Source of the DNA: Pontixanthobacter gangjinensis
GTDB taxonomy: Bacteria > Pseudomonadota > Alphaproteobacteria > Sphingomonadales > Sphingomonadaceae
Direction: 5' to 3'
Length of the DNA stretch: 64,000 nucleotides
NCBI RefSeq assembly: GCF_009827545.1
Contig: NZ_WTYS01000001.1
Span: forward strand, 2,505,772-2,569,771
Part shown: positions 16,391 through 26,209 of the stretch, piece after piece
Position numbering within the stretch: position 1 is the stretch's first letter
Layout of the letters: each line of letters starts with the position of its first letter
The notes under the pieces: generated by a model
What the model was told of the DNA's origin: nothing
Database searches by the model: none
The model's input: only the letters and a program-made list of their open reading frames with translations
Translations under genes and position numbers: made by a program

Positions 16391-17317
16391 TCAGCCGCCT
16401 TCAAACAGCTTTGTGATTGAGATCGGCGCGCGGCTGAGCAAATCGCGGCCAAGCCCAGCAGCAGCGGCCATATCGCCGGGAGCCATGCGGATTGTGCCTT
16501 CGGCCCGTTCATAACCATCCGCGCTGAAAATTGCGGCTCTCAGCGCGAGCATCTCACCATCACGGGTCGTCATAACTGCAATCGGGCTGTGACAGGTTCC
16601 GCCCAGCGCTCCGAGCATAGCACGTTCGGCCATTACTGAGTGTCTGCTCGGAGCATCGTCGATTGCGGCGAGGAATGCGCGTGTTTGCGCATCAGCTGTG
16701 TTGCATTCGATACCGATTGCACCCTGCGCCGGGGCAGGAAGCCATTCGGCAGGATCGAGCGCGGTGCCGGTACCCTGCCGGTTTGTTCGGTTAAGACCAG
16801 CGGCAGCGAGCAAGGTCACATCCGCCTCGCCCGCAGAAAGTTTAGCCAGCCGCGTGGCAACATTGCCGCGAAACGAAACAATGCTGCAATCGGGCCGCTG
16901 GTGCAGCATCTGAGCCGCGCGGCGCGGTGCGCTGGTGCCGATTCTCGCACCTTGCGGAATTTCGCGGATAGACCGCGCGCCTATCAGCACGTCACGCACG
17001 TCTTCGCGGGGGAGTATCGCGGCAATCGTCAGGCTGTCAGGCCGGATTGTCTCGACATCCTTCATCGAATGGACCGCCGCGTCGATTTTGCCTTCGGCGA
17101 GCCAGATATCCAGCTCGCGTGTCCACAGCGCCTTACCTCCGATATCGGCCAGCGGGCGGTCCTGAATTTTGTCCCCGCTGGCGCGCACTTTGACGAGCTC
17201 GATATCAGCTTCGTCCCAACCGTGAGCCTGGCACAGACGCTCTCGTGCCTCTTCTGCCTGCGCTACCGCGAGCGGGGATTGGCGTGTTCCAAGGCGTAAT
17301 TTTGGCTGTTTGGTCAT
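16391..17317 (-). CDS. hemC: Porphobilinogen deaminase (hydroxymethylbilane synthase)
   Basis: A 308-residue HemC. It begins LRLGTRQSPLAVAQA, carries the DIGGKALWTRELD and AAVHSMKDVE active-site segments, and the cofactor-attaching Cys in LGGTCHSPIAV. It joins four porphobilinogen molecules into hydroxymethylbilane. It is followed immediately by hemD and is divergent from tsaD, with about 44 bases between the starts, a spacing so short that the two promoters must overlap. Confidence 0.95.
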   Translation of the reverse strand: MTKQPKLRLGTRQSPLAVAQAEEARERLCQAHGWDEADIELVKVRASGDKIQDRPLADIGGKALWTRELDIWLAEGKIDAAVHSMKDVETIRPDSLTIAAILPREDVRDVLIGARSIREIPQGARIGTSAPRRAAQMLHQRPDCSIVSFRGNVATRLAKLSAGEADVTLLAAAGLNRTNRQGTGTALDPAEWLPAPAQGAIGIECNTADAQTRAFLAAIDDAPSRHSVMAERAMLGALGGTCHSPIAVMTTRDGEMLALRAAIFSADGYERAEGTIRMAPGDMAAAAGLGRDLLSRAPISITKLFEGG

Positions 17318-17361
17318 AGGTAAGCTTGCTCTAACGGGCCATGTCGCTAAGGGAAAGAGCC

Positions 17362-18396
17362 ATGGGTATTGTCCTTGGAATTGAGTCCAGCTGTGACGAG
17401 ACAGCCGTCGCGTTGGTCACCACCGAGCGGGAAATTGTGTCGCAGCGGATCGCCTCCCAGATAGAGGCGCATGCCCCCTATGGCGGAGTTGTTCCCGAAA
17501 TTGCCGCACGCGCCCATGCAGAAAAACTGGCCCCGATGATCGCCGAAGTGATGGACGAAGCTGATTTGGAACTGGCCGATCTGGACGCGATTGCAGCAAC
17601 CGCTGGTCCCGGCCTGATTGGCGGGGTAATGGTCGGATTGGTCAGCGCAAAGGCGCTCGCAATGGCCAGCGATGTTCCGCTGATCGCGATCAACCATCTT
17701 GAAGGCCACGCTTTATCGCCACGCCTTGCTGATGCATCACTCGAATTTCCCTATGCTTTGCTGTTGGTTTCGGGCGGCCATTGCCAGATTTTGCGGGTTG
17801 AGGGCGTTGGTCAATACCGCCGCCTTGCGACCACCATCGACGATGCACTGGGCGAAGCGTTTGACAAAACCGCCAAGATTTTGGGCCTCGGCTATCCCGG
17901 CGGACCAGCCGTCGAGAAACTGGCGCTGGAGGGCGATGCGAAAGCAGTCCCCCTCCCCCGCCCACTGGTCGGCAGCGGGGAGCCCCATTTCTCTTTTGCA
18001 GGCCTGAAAAGCGCGGTTATGCGCGCGCAACAATCTGGCGAGCACTCCGACGCTGACCTTGCAGCGAGTTTCCAGCAGGCAGCAATTGACTGCCTGCTCG
18101 ACCGCTTGCGGGTTTCGCTTGACGCCAGCGAGCCAATGCCAGCCTTGGTTGTCGCAGGCGGCGTAGCGGCCAACGCGGCGATCCGCAGCGCTCTCGAAGG
18201 TTTCGCAGCGAAACACGATATGCGCTTTGTCGCGCCGCCCATGGCGCTGTGCACCGACAATGCCGCGATGATCGCTTGGGCAGGTGCCGAGCGGCTTGCC
18301 TTGGGTCAATCGGACCCGCTTGATTTTGTCGCGCGGCCGCGTTGGCCGCTCGATCCCGAAGCTGAACCCGTACGCGGTGCAGGTGCGAAGGGATGA
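17362..18396 (+). CDS. tsaD: tRNA N6-threonylcarbamoyladenosine modification protein
   Basis: A 344-residue TsaD. The start [15 protein letters not shown] is characteristic; the metal-binding HLEGH occurs at the expected place, and [10 protein letters not shown] and [16 protein letters not shown] follow. It transfers the threonylcarbamoyl group to A37 of ANN-decoding tRNAs with TsaB and TsaE. I chose the ATG at 17362, preceded by AAGGGA; an ATG at 17341 in frame would add seven residues not typical of the family. It overlaps gpsA by 4 bp. Confidence 0.95.
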   Translation: MGIVLGIESSCDETAVALVTTEREIVSQRIASQIEAHAPYGGVVPEIAARAHAEKLAPMIAEVMDEADLELADLDAIAATAGPGLIGGVMVGLVSAKALAMASDVPLIAINHLEGHALSPRLADASLEFPYALLLVSGGHCQILRVEGVGQYRRLATTIDDALGEAFDKTAKILGLGYPGGPAVEKLALEGDAKAVPLPRPLVGSGEPHFSFAGLKSAVMRAQQSGEHSDADLAASFQQAAIDCLLDRLRVSLDASEPMPALVVAGGVAANAAIRSALEGFAAKHDMRFVAPPMALCTDNAAMIAWAGAERLALGQSDPLDFVARPRWPLDPEAEPVRGAGAKG

Positions 18397-19397
18397 GCGA
18401 GAGTATGACACCTGTTGGCGTAATCGGCGGCGGCGCATGGGGCACTGCGCTTGCACAAATGCTTGCATCGGATGGCCGCGAGATCGTGTTGTGGGCCCGC
18501 GAGAGCGAGCTCGTTGAAGAGATAAATTCGCAGCACCGCAACAGCTTGTTCCTGCCATCTGCCAAATTGTCTGAAGCAATTCGCGCAACCGAAAACTTGG
18601 CTGATCTGGCACCGTGCTCGGCCATCCTTGCAGTTACTCCGGCACAGCATCTGGGCGCTGTCCTTGGTGCCATGAAGGCGCACCCGGCAGACCTTGTCTT
18701 GTGCAGCAAGGGCATAGAGGCAGGCACCGGCAGACTGATGAACGACGTTGCGAAAGACGCCGCACCCGGCAGCGACATCGCAATCCTGTCCGGCCCGACA
18801 TTTGCGCATGAGGTCGCAGCCGGACTGCCGACGGCGGTCACGCTCGCTTGCAGTGGCGGCAAACAACAATGGGAACGGCTCAAACCGCTTATCGCCCGTC
18901 CGCAATTCCGCCCATATTATTCGGACGATGTCGTGGGCGCGGAAATTGGCGGAGCGGTCAAGAATGTGCTCGCGATTGCCTGCGGTGTGGTCGACGGACT
19001 GGGTCTTGGCCAGAATGCGCGCGCTGCGCTGATCGCGCGCGGCTATGCCGAAATGCTGCGGTTTGGCGAAGCCTTGGGTGCGCAGAGCGAAACGCTTGCC
19101 GGCCTATGCGGCCTGGGCGATTTGGTGCTGACCTGCTCCTCCACTTCCAGCCGCAATTTCTCGCTCGGCAAAGCGCTGGGCCAAGGGCAATCGCCCGAGG
19201 CGCTGATGGCCGACCGCAAGACCGTCGCAGAAGGCGCGCATACGGCGCCGGTTCTCAATGAACTGGCGCATAAGCGCGGCGTCGCAATGCCGATTGTCGA
19301 AGGCGTAACACGTTTGCTGGCCGGCGAGCCTGCACAGACCGTTGTGACCCAATTGCTTGCCCGCCCCTTGCGCGCCGAACACGACAGCGACGCATGA
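18393..19397 (+). CDS. gpsA: Glycerol-3-phosphate dehydrogenase [NAD(P)+]
   Basis: A 334-residue GpsA. The NAD(P)-binding [16 protein letters not shown] is near the N-terminus, followed by [32 protein letters not shown] and the catalytic-lysine region [14 protein letters not shown]. It reduces dihydroxyacetone phosphate to sn-glycerol 3-phosphate for phospholipid synthesis. It is coupled by ATGA overlaps to tsaD upstream and to the flippase gene downstream. Confidence 0.95.
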   Translation: MSESMTPVGVIGGGAWGTALAQMLASDGREIVLWARESELVEEINSQHRNSLFLPSAKLSEAIRATENLADLAPCSAILAVTPAQHLGAVLGAMKAHPADLVLCSKGIEAGTGRLMNDVAKDAAPGSDIAILSGPTFAHEVAAGLPTAVTLACSGGKQQWERLKPLIARPQFRPYYSDDVVGAEIGGAVKNVLAIACGVVDGLGLGQNARAALIARGYAEMLRFGEALGAQSETLAGLCGLGDLVLTCSSTSSRNFSLGKALGQGQSPEALMADRKTVAEGAHTAPVLNELAHKRGVAMPIVEGVTRLLAGEPAQTVVTQLLARPLRAEHDSDA

Positions 19398-20899
19398 ACG
19401 CCACTGCCCCGACTGAACCCGCGGATCAGGGCGACATCGCCGCCTTGGCCAAAGGCGGGCGAACCAATATGTTCGGCTTTGTGCTGCGACTTGCGGCTCG
19501 GATACCGTTCATGTTCATTGCCGGGCGGCTTTATGGCGCAGAGGCGCTGGGCATTTTCGCCTATGCGCTGGTAGTTATCGAGATTACCTCGCTGATCTGT
19601 TCGATGGGTGAAAAGCGCGGGCTAGCGCAGCGGCTGGAGGAGAGCGACGATCGCCCCGCCAATCTGGTTTTTGACGCAATGCTGCTGGCGGTGATGCTGT
19701 CCATAATCCCGATGCTGATCCTGTGGTTCGCACCGATACTGCTTTATCCCAATGGCGATTACAGCGATATGGACAAGCTGCTGGTGTTCGCCATTCCGGC
19801 ATTTGCACTGACAGAGATTGTCCTTGCCGCGCAGGCCTATCGTTATGACATTGCCACCACTGTTCGCGCGCGCGCGGTGGTCGAACCATGGACGATTTCA
19901 ATTGCGGCTGGCGCATTTTTCTATGTCGGCTGGATCCAAAATAGCGGGCTTACGATGGCCTATCTGGTGTCGATCTATGCGGGGTTACTCGTTGGGCTTT
20001 GGTCATTTCTGCGCACTTATGGTCTGCCCAGAGGTTGGCGCCCTCATCCGATCTACATGGCCAAGCTGGTGTGGCGCGCTGTTCCGCTGGCGACCGCAGA
20101 TGCGGTGGAACGCGGCACAAGACTGCTCGACATTCTCATCCTCGGCTGGTTCGCAGGACCGGTTGCGGTCGGCATTTACTGGGCCGCGCAGCAAATCGCC
20201 AGCTTGCCGCAGAAACTGAAAACCAGCTTTGAACCAATCCTGAGCCCGGTGATCACCAAGAATTTGAAGACCAGAAATTACGCCGCAATCGCGCAGCAAG
20301 TGTGCCAGGTCGGTTTCTGGATTTTGGCCGCACAGGCTGGCATCGGCCTTGCTCTGGGTATTCCGGGCGAAGGCGTGATGGGTCTGTTTGCACCCGAGTT
20401 TGTCGGCGGTACTGGCGCGCTCGGCTTCCTTCTGGTGGCGGAAGTCGTCGCGGGAACTGCCGTCGTTTCGGAAGCGGTGCTGGTCTATGTTGCAAGAGTG
20501 CGCAATTTGTGGATTTCGATCAGCACGATCGTGTTCCAAGCGTTACTGACAATCGCGCTGATAATGCTCGTGGTCCATCTGGAATATGGCGAGCCATTCA
20601 AGGCTGCTGCTGCCGCGCTAGCGCTTGCCATTTCGCTGGGCCTATCCTCGCTGGTCAAGGCGTGGTTGCTTGGCCGCATCCTTGGCCATCCGATCAACAA
20701 TTGGCGCTGGGCGCTGGTCTGGGCAGCTGGCCCTGCGGTTGTCGTCGGATTCGCGGCCACGTTCCTGCCAGAATGGGCCGAACTGATATTCGGTATCCCT
20801 GCAATATTGCTCACCTATGGCTGGATTATCTGGCACAAAGGGTTCGGGCCGGAGGATAGGGTCCTGTTCCGGAAGAATTTGTCGAAATCGGATGGTTGA
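19394..20899 (+). CDS. Polysaccharide/oligosaccharide flippase-like membrane protein
   Basis: A 501-residue integral membrane protein with about 12-14 hydrophobic segments, of the MATE/PST (MOP) type: an N-terminal GGRTNMFGFVLRLAARIPF and a YGAEALGIFAYALVVIEI segment typical of Wzx-like translocases. It probably flips a lipid-linked glycan across the inner membrane. It is translationally coupled to gpsA (ATGA). No glycosyltransferases lie beside it, so the cargo is unknown. Confidence 0.78.
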   Translation: MNATAPTEPADQGDIAALAKGGRTNMFGFVLRLAARIPFMFIAGRLYGAEALGIFAYALVVIEITSLICSMGEKRGLAQRLEESDDRPANLVFDAMLLAVMLSIIPMLILWFAPILLYPNGDYSDMDKLLVFAIPAFALTEIVLAAQAYRYDIATTVRARAVVEPWTISIAAGAFFYVGWIQNSGLTMAYLVSIYAGLLVGLWSFLRTYGLPRGWRPHPIYMAKLVWRAVPLATADAVERGTRLLDILILGWFAGPVAVGIYWAAQQIASLPQKLKTSFEPILSPVITKNLKTRNYAAIAQQVCQVGFWILAAQAGIGLALGIPGEGVMGLFAPEFVGGTGALGFLLVAEVVAGTAVVSEAVLVYVARVRNLWISISTIVFQALLTIALIMLVVHLEYGEPFKAAAAALALAISLGLSSLVKAWLLGRILGHPINNWRWALVWAAGPAVVVGFAATFLPEWAELIFGIPAILLTYGWIIWHKGFGPEDRVLFRKNLSKSDG

Positions 20900-20922
20900 T
20901 AATCTCGCGGAATAATTAGGAA

Positions 20923-21474
20923 ATGAGGGCATCGATGATTGCTGAAACCTTGGGTTTTCTTGCCGAACATTTGAACCGGGAATTGCGCCGCGAGAGCGGC
21001 TCTGACCTTCAGTCCGTTTATCTCGCCACCCCTCCTACCGCAGAGCAGCCCGAGGGACTTTATCTAAGCCTAGTCCAACTCCAGCGCGAGGCTTCGATAT
21101 CCAACATGGCAGCCCCTGTCCGCGGCGGCGGCCCCCGTGCCCCGGCGCAGCCATCGCTGCATTTGAAATTGATGATAATGGTTTCGGCGCATTACCAAGA
21201 TTACACGAAATCGCTTGCGGCATTGGAGGGGGCAATTGCCCAATTTACTGCGCATCCCCGGATGTCACGCGAGACTTCTTCCGACCTACCTTCCGGGTTG
21301 GACCGTCTGTCGTTTGAATGGCAGGATTTGGCGGTGACCGAGATGTCGGCGCTGTGGTCAAGCCTCGGGCGTGATCAAGTACCTTGCGCGCTATATCTGG
21401 TGCGTGGGCTGGAAGTCGGGCAAGGTTCGATAGATAGCATGATCCCGACAATAAGATCTGCTGAGCCGGAATAG
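20923..21474 (+). CDS. DUF4255 / Pvc16-like protein, orphan
   Basis: A 183-residue protein that resembles the N-terminal domain of Pvc16 (DUF4255), a cap or tail-terminator-type component of contractile injection systems: an early helix LGFLAEHLNRELRRE, the LYLSLVQLQREASISN strand pair, a LHLKLMIMVSAHYQDY strand with the family's core, and LSFEWQDLAVTEMSALWSSLG. No other injection-system gene (sheath, tube, baseplate, spike or AAA ATPase) occurs in the window. Start may be ATG 20923 or 20935. The gene could be a remnant of a larger locus or a domesticated single gene; the reading frame is intact. Confidence 0.7.
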   Translation: MRASMIAETLGFLAEHLNRELRRESGSDLQSVYLATPPTAEQPEGLYLSLVQLQREASISNMAAPVRGGGPRAPAQPSLHLKLMIMVSAHYQDYTKSLAALEGAIAQFTAHPRMSRETSSDLPSGLDRLSFEWQDLAVTEMSALWSSLGRDQVPCALYLVRGLEVGQGSIDSMIPTIRSAEPE

Positions 21475-21916
21475 AGCAACCAGTGCTCGGTAAGCTATTC
21501 CGAATACAAGGAATTTTCCTACATCTACCGCTTTCGCTATCGTCGTTTGATGACCTATCCGACAGCACCCGACCAGCCGCGCGCGGCGTACCCCGAGCAA
21601 ATGTGTAACCCGAAACCCAACAAGATAATTATTCTCTTTCAATAGCTTGCGATAGGTGTGTTAGGTTACAGGTGTAACCCTAAGTCCAACATTGCGGTTC
21701 TGTAAGTATGCGCCAGAATCCAGAATTTGTGCGGAGATAAATTGCACGGTAGCTATGATTTCGGCGATATTGGTAAAATGACTGGTAGCAATGGCGATGA
21801 CTGGCGGCAGGATTTCCCCGAATTGGCCGAAATTGCCGAAGGATTGGCCGATCAGCCCGGCGGATAGCTTGCGCTAGGCTCTTTCCGGATGGGCTGCGGG
21901 CGGTTAAGATGCCTCC
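21475..21916 (+). other. 440-bp intergenic region with a dyad
   Basis: No convincing gene. One tiny frame at 21778-21867 would encode 29 residues ending ADQPGG, but it has no clear ribosome site. The region repeats GTGTAAC-like words near 21603 and at 21660-21680, including a two-armed dyad at 21664-21679 described separately. It separates the orphan Pvc16-like gene from the OmpA-family gene and probably carries that gene's promoter. Confidence 0.4.
21664..21679. promoter_or_regulatory. GGTTACA-GG-TGTAACC dyad
   Basis: Perfect 7-bp arms around a two-base centre. Dyads of the TTACA-n-TGTAA type are common operators for TetR-family and similar repressors. No such regulator is encoded beside it, so its role is unproven; it sits about 240 bp upstream of the OmpA-family start. 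Confidence 0.4.
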
Positions 21917-22657
21917 ATGCCGATCCGACCGACTATAGCCCTGATTTCCGGCGCACTCGCAACAGCGGCGCTTGCCTTTGTCGGAGCAGGATTCACCTCC
22001 CAGCCCATGGCAGAGGAGCTTGCAGCGAAGGCGAAAATCGTGATCGAACAGGTTGGCGGCGGTGATGTTACCGCGGATTTTAGCACCATAAACGATTGGC
22101 CCTCGCGCCATCCGGTTCTCACCGGCGGCGAGGGATTGGACGAGGCAAATCGCGCCGAAGTTGCTGAAGCAGTTGCGGCAATAGCGGGTGTTGGCGGAAT
22201 ACGTTGGGCTGATGGCACAGCAATCGTCGAACGCGGCGAGCAAGCGCGGACGCCGATGCATTGTCAGGAAGATGTGGAAAGCCTGCTGCGTGCACGGACA
22301 ATCCGATTCGAAGAATCGTCGAGTTCGATGGACAGTTCCAGCCGCGAATTACTTGATGAAGTGGAGGCTGCTTTGCGCCCTTGCCTTGGCAGTATAATCG
22401 CGATTGTCGGGCACACCGATAATTCAGGGCCGGAACCAGGCAATCTGGCATTATCGCGCGAACGCGCAAACGCAGTAAGAAACGCGCTGATCCGCCGCGG
22501 CATTCCGCGCGACGGATTGCGAGCAAGAGGCGTTGGCTCGCGCAATCCGGTCGAAGGGCTTGATGCATCCGATCCAGCAAACCGGCGAATCGAATTTTCA
22601 GTGATTGCGACCGAACCGCTGCAACCAACGCCGGTCGACACTCCGGGAGCCCGATAA
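21917..22657 (+). CDS. OmpA-family protein with BON-like N-terminal part
   Basis: A 246-residue envelope protein. A signal or anchor segment (IALISGALATAALAFVGAGF, about 7-26) is followed by a BON-like stretch and a C-terminal OmpA peptidoglycan-binding domain: IIAIVGHTDNSGPEPGN, LSRERANAVRNALIRRGI, VGSRNPVEG and NRRIEFSV. The Asp and Arg that grip diaminopimelate are in HTD and NRRIEF. It likely tethers the envelope to peptidoglycan. It is followed after three bases by a tiny membrane protein gene and then an HhH protein, a probable three-gene operon. Confidence 0.82.
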   Translation: MPIRPTIALISGALATAALAFVGAGFTSQPMAEELAAKAKIVIEQVGGGDVTADFSTINDWPSRHPVLTGGEGLDEANRAEVAEAVAAIAGVGGIRWADGTAIVERGEQARTPMHCQEDVESLLRARTIRFEESSSSMDSSSRELLDEVEAALRPCLGSIIAIVGHTDNSGPEPGNLALSRERANAVRNALIRRGIPRDGLRARGVGSRNPVEGLDASDPANRRIEFSVIATEPLQPTPVDTPGAR

Positions 22658-22660
22658 GAA

Positions 22661-22792
22661 ATGCCGATCTGGTTTGAATTGATGGTTCTGCTGCTCGCTG
22701 CTTACGCAATCGGCTTGATTATGGGTTGGCTGATCTGGGGCCGCACGCCTGATGAACAGATTATCGAGATTGAAGAGGATACGACACTGTGA
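22661..22792 (+). CDS. Small single-pass membrane protein (43 residues)
   Basis: Short gene starting three bases after the OmpA-family stop. It encodes one hydrophobic helix (FELMVLLLAAYAIGLIMG) and an acidic tail (DEQIIEIEEDTT). The TGA stop overlaps the next ATG (TGATG), so it is coupled to the HhH gene. Similar tiny proteins are found before HhH-domain membrane proteins in sphingomonads; function unknown. Confidence 0.65.
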   Translation: MPIWFELMVLLLAAYAIGLIMGWLIWGRTPDEQIIEIEEDTTL

Positions 22793-23319
22793 TGGAACTG
22801 GTGCAGGCCAATTGGCCGCTTTTTGTGATTGCTGTGGTGGTCGGACTGATCGTCGCGTGGTGGATATTTGTCGCGCTACGCCGCACCAAAGTTGAGACCG
22901 ACAAAAGCGACGTGCTCGACGAAGGCAAGGGTCCCGCATCGCGCAATCAGGCGTTAATCGACGCGCCGCCTGCTGCGACTGCGCCAGTCGTTCCGCCCGT
23001 AGGAGCACCAGCAGCTATCGTAGTGCCAGCCGAAACAATTGCTGCTCAAACAATTGCCCCCGCTGCAATCAAGGCCGAAAAGGGTGACGATCTGACCCGC
23101 ATCAAGGGTGTAGGTCCGAAGTTAAAGACTTTGCTCAATGAACTTGGGATTACACGGTTCGCTCAAATAGCCGGATGGAACGATGCCGACATCGATCAGA
23201 TAGATGCCAAGTTGGGCCGGTTTGAAGGCCGCATCCGGCGCGACAACTGGACGGAGCAGGCGAGGCTACTCGATGCTGGCGATACGGCTGGATATGAAGA
23301 TAAATTCGGCAAACTCTGA
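22792..23319 (+). CDS. Membrane-anchored helix-hairpin-helix protein
   Basis: A 175-residue protein with one N-terminal membrane helix (WPLFVIAVVVGLIVAWWIFV), a Pro/Ala-rich linker, and a C-terminal HhH region: DDLTRIKGVGPKLKTLLNELGI, then FAQIAGWNDADIDQIDAKLG and IRRDNWTEQARLLDAG. This second part resembles the predicted 5'-nuclease or complex-I-associated HhH proteins (DUF4332 type). Start at 22792 is an ATG overlapping the previous stop; a GTG three bases earlier is possible. The acs gene follows after 13 bp. Role unproven. Confidence 0.75.
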   Translation: MELVQANWPLFVIAVVVGLIVAWWIFVALRRTKVETDKSDVLDEGKGPASRNQALIDAPPAATAPVVPPVGAPAAIVVPAETIAAQTIAPAAIKAEKGDDLTRIKGVGPKLKTLLNELGITRFAQIAGWNDADIDQIDAKLGRFEGRIRRDNWTEQARLLDAGDTAGYEDKFGKL

Positions 23320-23332
23320 TTAGGAACGACTA

Positions 23333-25282
23333 ATGAGCGATGCACTTTTTCCAGTTCCAGCTGAATGGGCAGAACACGCGCTGATCGATAGCGCGACCTA
23401 TTTGGAAAAGTACCAACGCTCGATTGATGATGCGGCTGGTTTCTGGCGCGACGAGGCGCAAAGGATCGACTGGATCGAACCGTTCCATACCGTCAAAGAC
23501 ACCTCCTTCGACGAAGCAGATTTCCATATTCGCTGGTTTGAAGGCGGCAAGCTCAACATCACAGCCAATGCGCTTGATCGGCACTTGGAAACACGCGGCG
23601 ATCAGGTCGCGATTATCTGGGAACCTGACAATCCTTCCGAGACCGTTCGGAAAATCACCTATCGCGAATTGCACCGTGATGTCTGCCGTTTCGCCAATGT
23701 TCTGAAGTCACGCGGCGTCAAGAAAGGCGATCGGGTCACCATCTATCTTCCGATGGTTCCCGAAGCCGCAATTTCGATGCTTGCATGCGCGCGGATTGGC
23801 GCGGTTCATTCGGTGGTTTTTGCCGGCTTCAGCCCCGACGCGCTGGCAGGCCGAATCGAGGATTGTCAGTCCAATATCGTAATCACGGCCGATGAGGGGT
23901 TGCGCGGTGGGAAACCGATTCCGCTGAAGGCCAATGTCGATGCGGCGTGCGACAAAGTGGCGGTCGAGACCGTAATTATGCTGCGCCGGACGGGCGCCGA
24001 TGTTCAAATTGTGTCGGGTCGCGATGTCGACTGGACTGAGGTGATGGATGGTGCATCCAGCGATTGTCCTGCTGAATTGATGGATGCCGAGGACCCGTTG
24101 TTTATTCTGTATACCTCGGGCTCGACCGGAAAGCCCAAAGGCGTGCTCCACACCACCGGCGGCTATGCTGTGTGGACCAGCATGACGCATCAGTATGTGT
24201 TTGATTACAAACCCAACGCAGATGGCAAAATGCCGGTCTATTGGTGCGCGGCCGATGTGGGCTGGGTCACTGGGCACTCTTATGTGGTGTATGCGCCGCT
24301 GATAAATGGCGCGACGCAGGTAATGTTCGAAGGCGTGCCCAATTTCCCCGATCACTCGCGTTTCTGGGAAGTCATCGACAAGCATCAGGTGGAAATTTTC
24401 TACGCCGCGCCGACTGCTTTGCGTGCCCTGATGCGCGAGGGCGATGAATGGGTGACCAAGACCAGCCGCAAAAGCTTGCGCCTGCTTGGTTCTGTCGGTG
24501 AACCAATCAATCCCGAAGCTTGGGACTGGTATCATCGCGTGGTCGGAGACCGCCGCTGCCCGATCGTCGATACATGGTGGCAAACCGAAACCGGCGGAGC
24601 GATGATCACGCCGTTGCCCGGCGCGACCGCTCTCAAGCCCGGCAGCGCAAGCAAGCCGATGTTCGGGGTCAAGCCGGAAATCGTCGACAATGACGGTAAC
24701 ATCCAGGCCGGCGCTACCGATGGCCCACTAGTTATCACTGACAGTTGGCCTGGGCAGATGCGGACGGTTTACGGCGATCACGACCGCTTCTTCCAGACCT
24801 ATTTCAACACCTTCCCCGGCATGTATTTCACTGGCGATGGCTGCAAGCGCGACGAAGATGGCTATTACTGGATAACTGGCCGGATCGACGACGTGATCAA
24901 TGTGTCGGGCCACAGAATGGGCACCGCCGAAGTCGAAAGCGCTCTGGTCGCGCATGACAGCGTATCGGAAGCTGCAGTTGTCGGTATGCCGCACGACATT
25001 AAGGGGCAAGGCATCTACGCTTACGTCACGACCAATGCCGATGTCGAAGATACAGAAGACTTGCGCGCCGAATTGGTCAAATGGGTCCGCAAGGAAATCG
25101 GCCCGATTGCCACGCCCGATGCAATCCAATTTGCCCCTGGCCTGCCGAAAACGCGCAGCGGCAAGATCATGCGGCGCATCTTGCGCAAAATAGCGGAAAA
25201 TGACGTAAGCAATCTGGGTGATACTTCAACGCTCGCAGACCCTAGTGTGGTCGATGATCTGCTGGCGAACCGGAAGAAATGA
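23333..25282 (+). CDS. acs: Acetyl-CoA synthetase
   Basis: A 649-residue AMP-forming acetate-CoA ligase. Motifs seen: [19 protein letters not shown] (AMP-binding P-loop), the WWQTETGG motif, [20 protein letters not shown] and [12 protein letters not shown], whose Lys is the acetylation-regulated catalytic residue. It makes acetyl-CoA from acetate, CoA and ATP. The next gene overlaps its stop (ATGA), suggesting a shared transcript with the CoA-ester lyase. Confidence 0.95.
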   Translation: MSDALFPVPAEWAEHALIDSATYLEKYQRSIDDAAGFWRDEAQRIDWIEPFHTVKDTSFDEADFHIRWFEGGKLNITANALDRHLETRGDQVAIIWEPDNPSETVRKITYRELHRDVCRFANVLKSRGVKKGDRVTIYLPMVPEAAISMLACARIGAVHSVVFAGFSPDALAGRIEDCQSNIVITADEGLRGGKPIPLKANVDAACDKVAVETVIMLRRTGADVQIVSGRDVDWTEVMDGASSDCPAELMDAEDPLFILYTSGSTGKPKGVLHTTGGYAVWTSMTHQYVFDYKPNADGKMPVYWCAADVGWVTGHSYVVYAPLINGATQVMFEGVPNFPDHSRFWEVIDKHQVEIFYAAPTALRALMREGDEWVTKTSRKSLRLLGSVGEPINPEAWDWYHRVVGDRRCPIVDTWWQTETGGAMITPLPGATALKPGSASKPMFGVKPEIVDNDGNIQAGATDGPLVITDSWPGQMRTVYGDHDRFFQTYFNTFPGMYFTGDGCKRDEDGYYWITGRIDDVINVSGHRMGTAEVESALVAHDSVSEAAVVGMPHDIKGQGIYAYVTTNADVEDTEDLRAELVKWVRKEIGPIATPDAIQFAPGLPKTRSGKIMRRILRKIAENDVSNLGDTSTLADPSVVDDLLANRKK

Positions 25283-26142
25283 ACCAAATCCGCCCGCTCC
25301 GCAGCGTTCTCTACCTGCCCGCCAACCGTGCGAGCGCGGTTGCCAAAGCGCGTGCGGCGGATTGCGACGCGGTAATCCTAGATCTGGAGGACGCGGTTGC
25401 TCCCGAAGCCAAAGCACAAGCGCGTGCGGCAGCGGTTGCAGCGGTAAGTGAAGGTGGCTTTGGCCACCGATTGCTGGTGGTGCGCGTCAATGCACTCGAC
25501 AGCGAATGGGGACCTGCAGACTGCGCCGCGATGGCTGGCTGCGGCCCGGCTGCAGTACTGGTCCCCAAGCTGTGCCACCCGGACGAAGCACAAATTTATC
25601 GCCAGCAATTGGGTGGCGGGCCGGAACTGTGGGCCATGCTCGAAACTTGCATCGCCTTCACCCAATTGAGTGCAATTTCAGCCAAGGCGAAGGCAGCAAA
25701 CCTTACGACCTATGTCATGGGCACCAATGATCTCGCGCTGGAGATGCGGGCCAAACTGGACACTGATCGCACCCCCTTCCTGCCGCTATTGACCCAAGCG
25801 GTGGTCGGTGCCCGCGCATTCGGGCTTTCGATTATCGACGGCGTTTTCAACGATATTGCCGACTTGGCAGGCCTTGGCGCCCAATGCCGCCAAGCGGCCG
25901 AGCTAGGTTTCGACGGCAAGACGCTGATCCACCCCGACCAGCTTGAAATCGCCAATGCAGCGTTTAGCCCTTCGCCAGCGGAGGTCGCACGTGCGCTGGC
26001 CATCCGCGATGCTTTCGCTGATCCTGGCAATACCGGCAAAGGCGTAATTAAAGTAGGCGGAAAAATGACAGAAATGCTTCACTTGCGTGAGGCCGAGCGC
26101 ACATTGGCATTGCATCAGGCGGCGCAGCGAAACACCCCTTGA
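25279..26142 (+). CDS. CoA ester lyase (HpcH/HpaI family)
   Basis: A 287-residue lyase of the citE/malyl-CoA lyase type. It starts [18 protein letters not shown], continues [10 protein letters not shown] (metal-binding Glu-Asp), then [11 protein letters not shown] and [12 protein letters not shown], both family signatures. It may be a malyl-CoA/beta-methylmalyl-CoA lyase or thioesterase or a citrate-lyase-beta-like protein; the exact substrate is not resolved. It overlaps acs by 4 bp and precedes glutaryl-CoA dehydrogenase. Confidence 0.85.
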   Translation: MNQIRPLRSVLYLPANRASAVAKARAADCDAVILDLEDAVAPEAKAQARAAAVAAVSEGGFGHRLLVVRVNALDSEWGPADCAAMAGCGPAAVLVPKLCHPDEAQIYRQQLGGGPELWAMLETCIAFTQLSAISAKAKAANLTTYVMGTNDLALEMRAKLDTDRTPFLPLLTQAVVGARAFGLSIIDGVFNDIADLAGLGAQCRQAAELGFDGKTLIHPDQLEIANAAFSPSPAEVARALAIRDAFADPGNTGKGVIKVGGKMTEMLHLREAERTLALHQAAQRNTP

Positions 26143-26209
26143 AGTCATTGCACTTGCGGCCCACAAGCAAGGCTGCAAGAGAACGAAAACATTAGTTTCA
26201 GGAGTAATC

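Noticed and set aside
21680-22261. 193-codon minus-strand frame over the OmpA gene
   Set aside because: It is the shadow of the OmpA-family gene and has no recognisable domain.
26087-26209. Longer start for the glutaryl-CoA dehydrogenase
   Set aside because: It would lie partly inside the CoA-ester lyase gene, and a good AGGAG ribosome site precedes ATG 26210, which gives the usual length.
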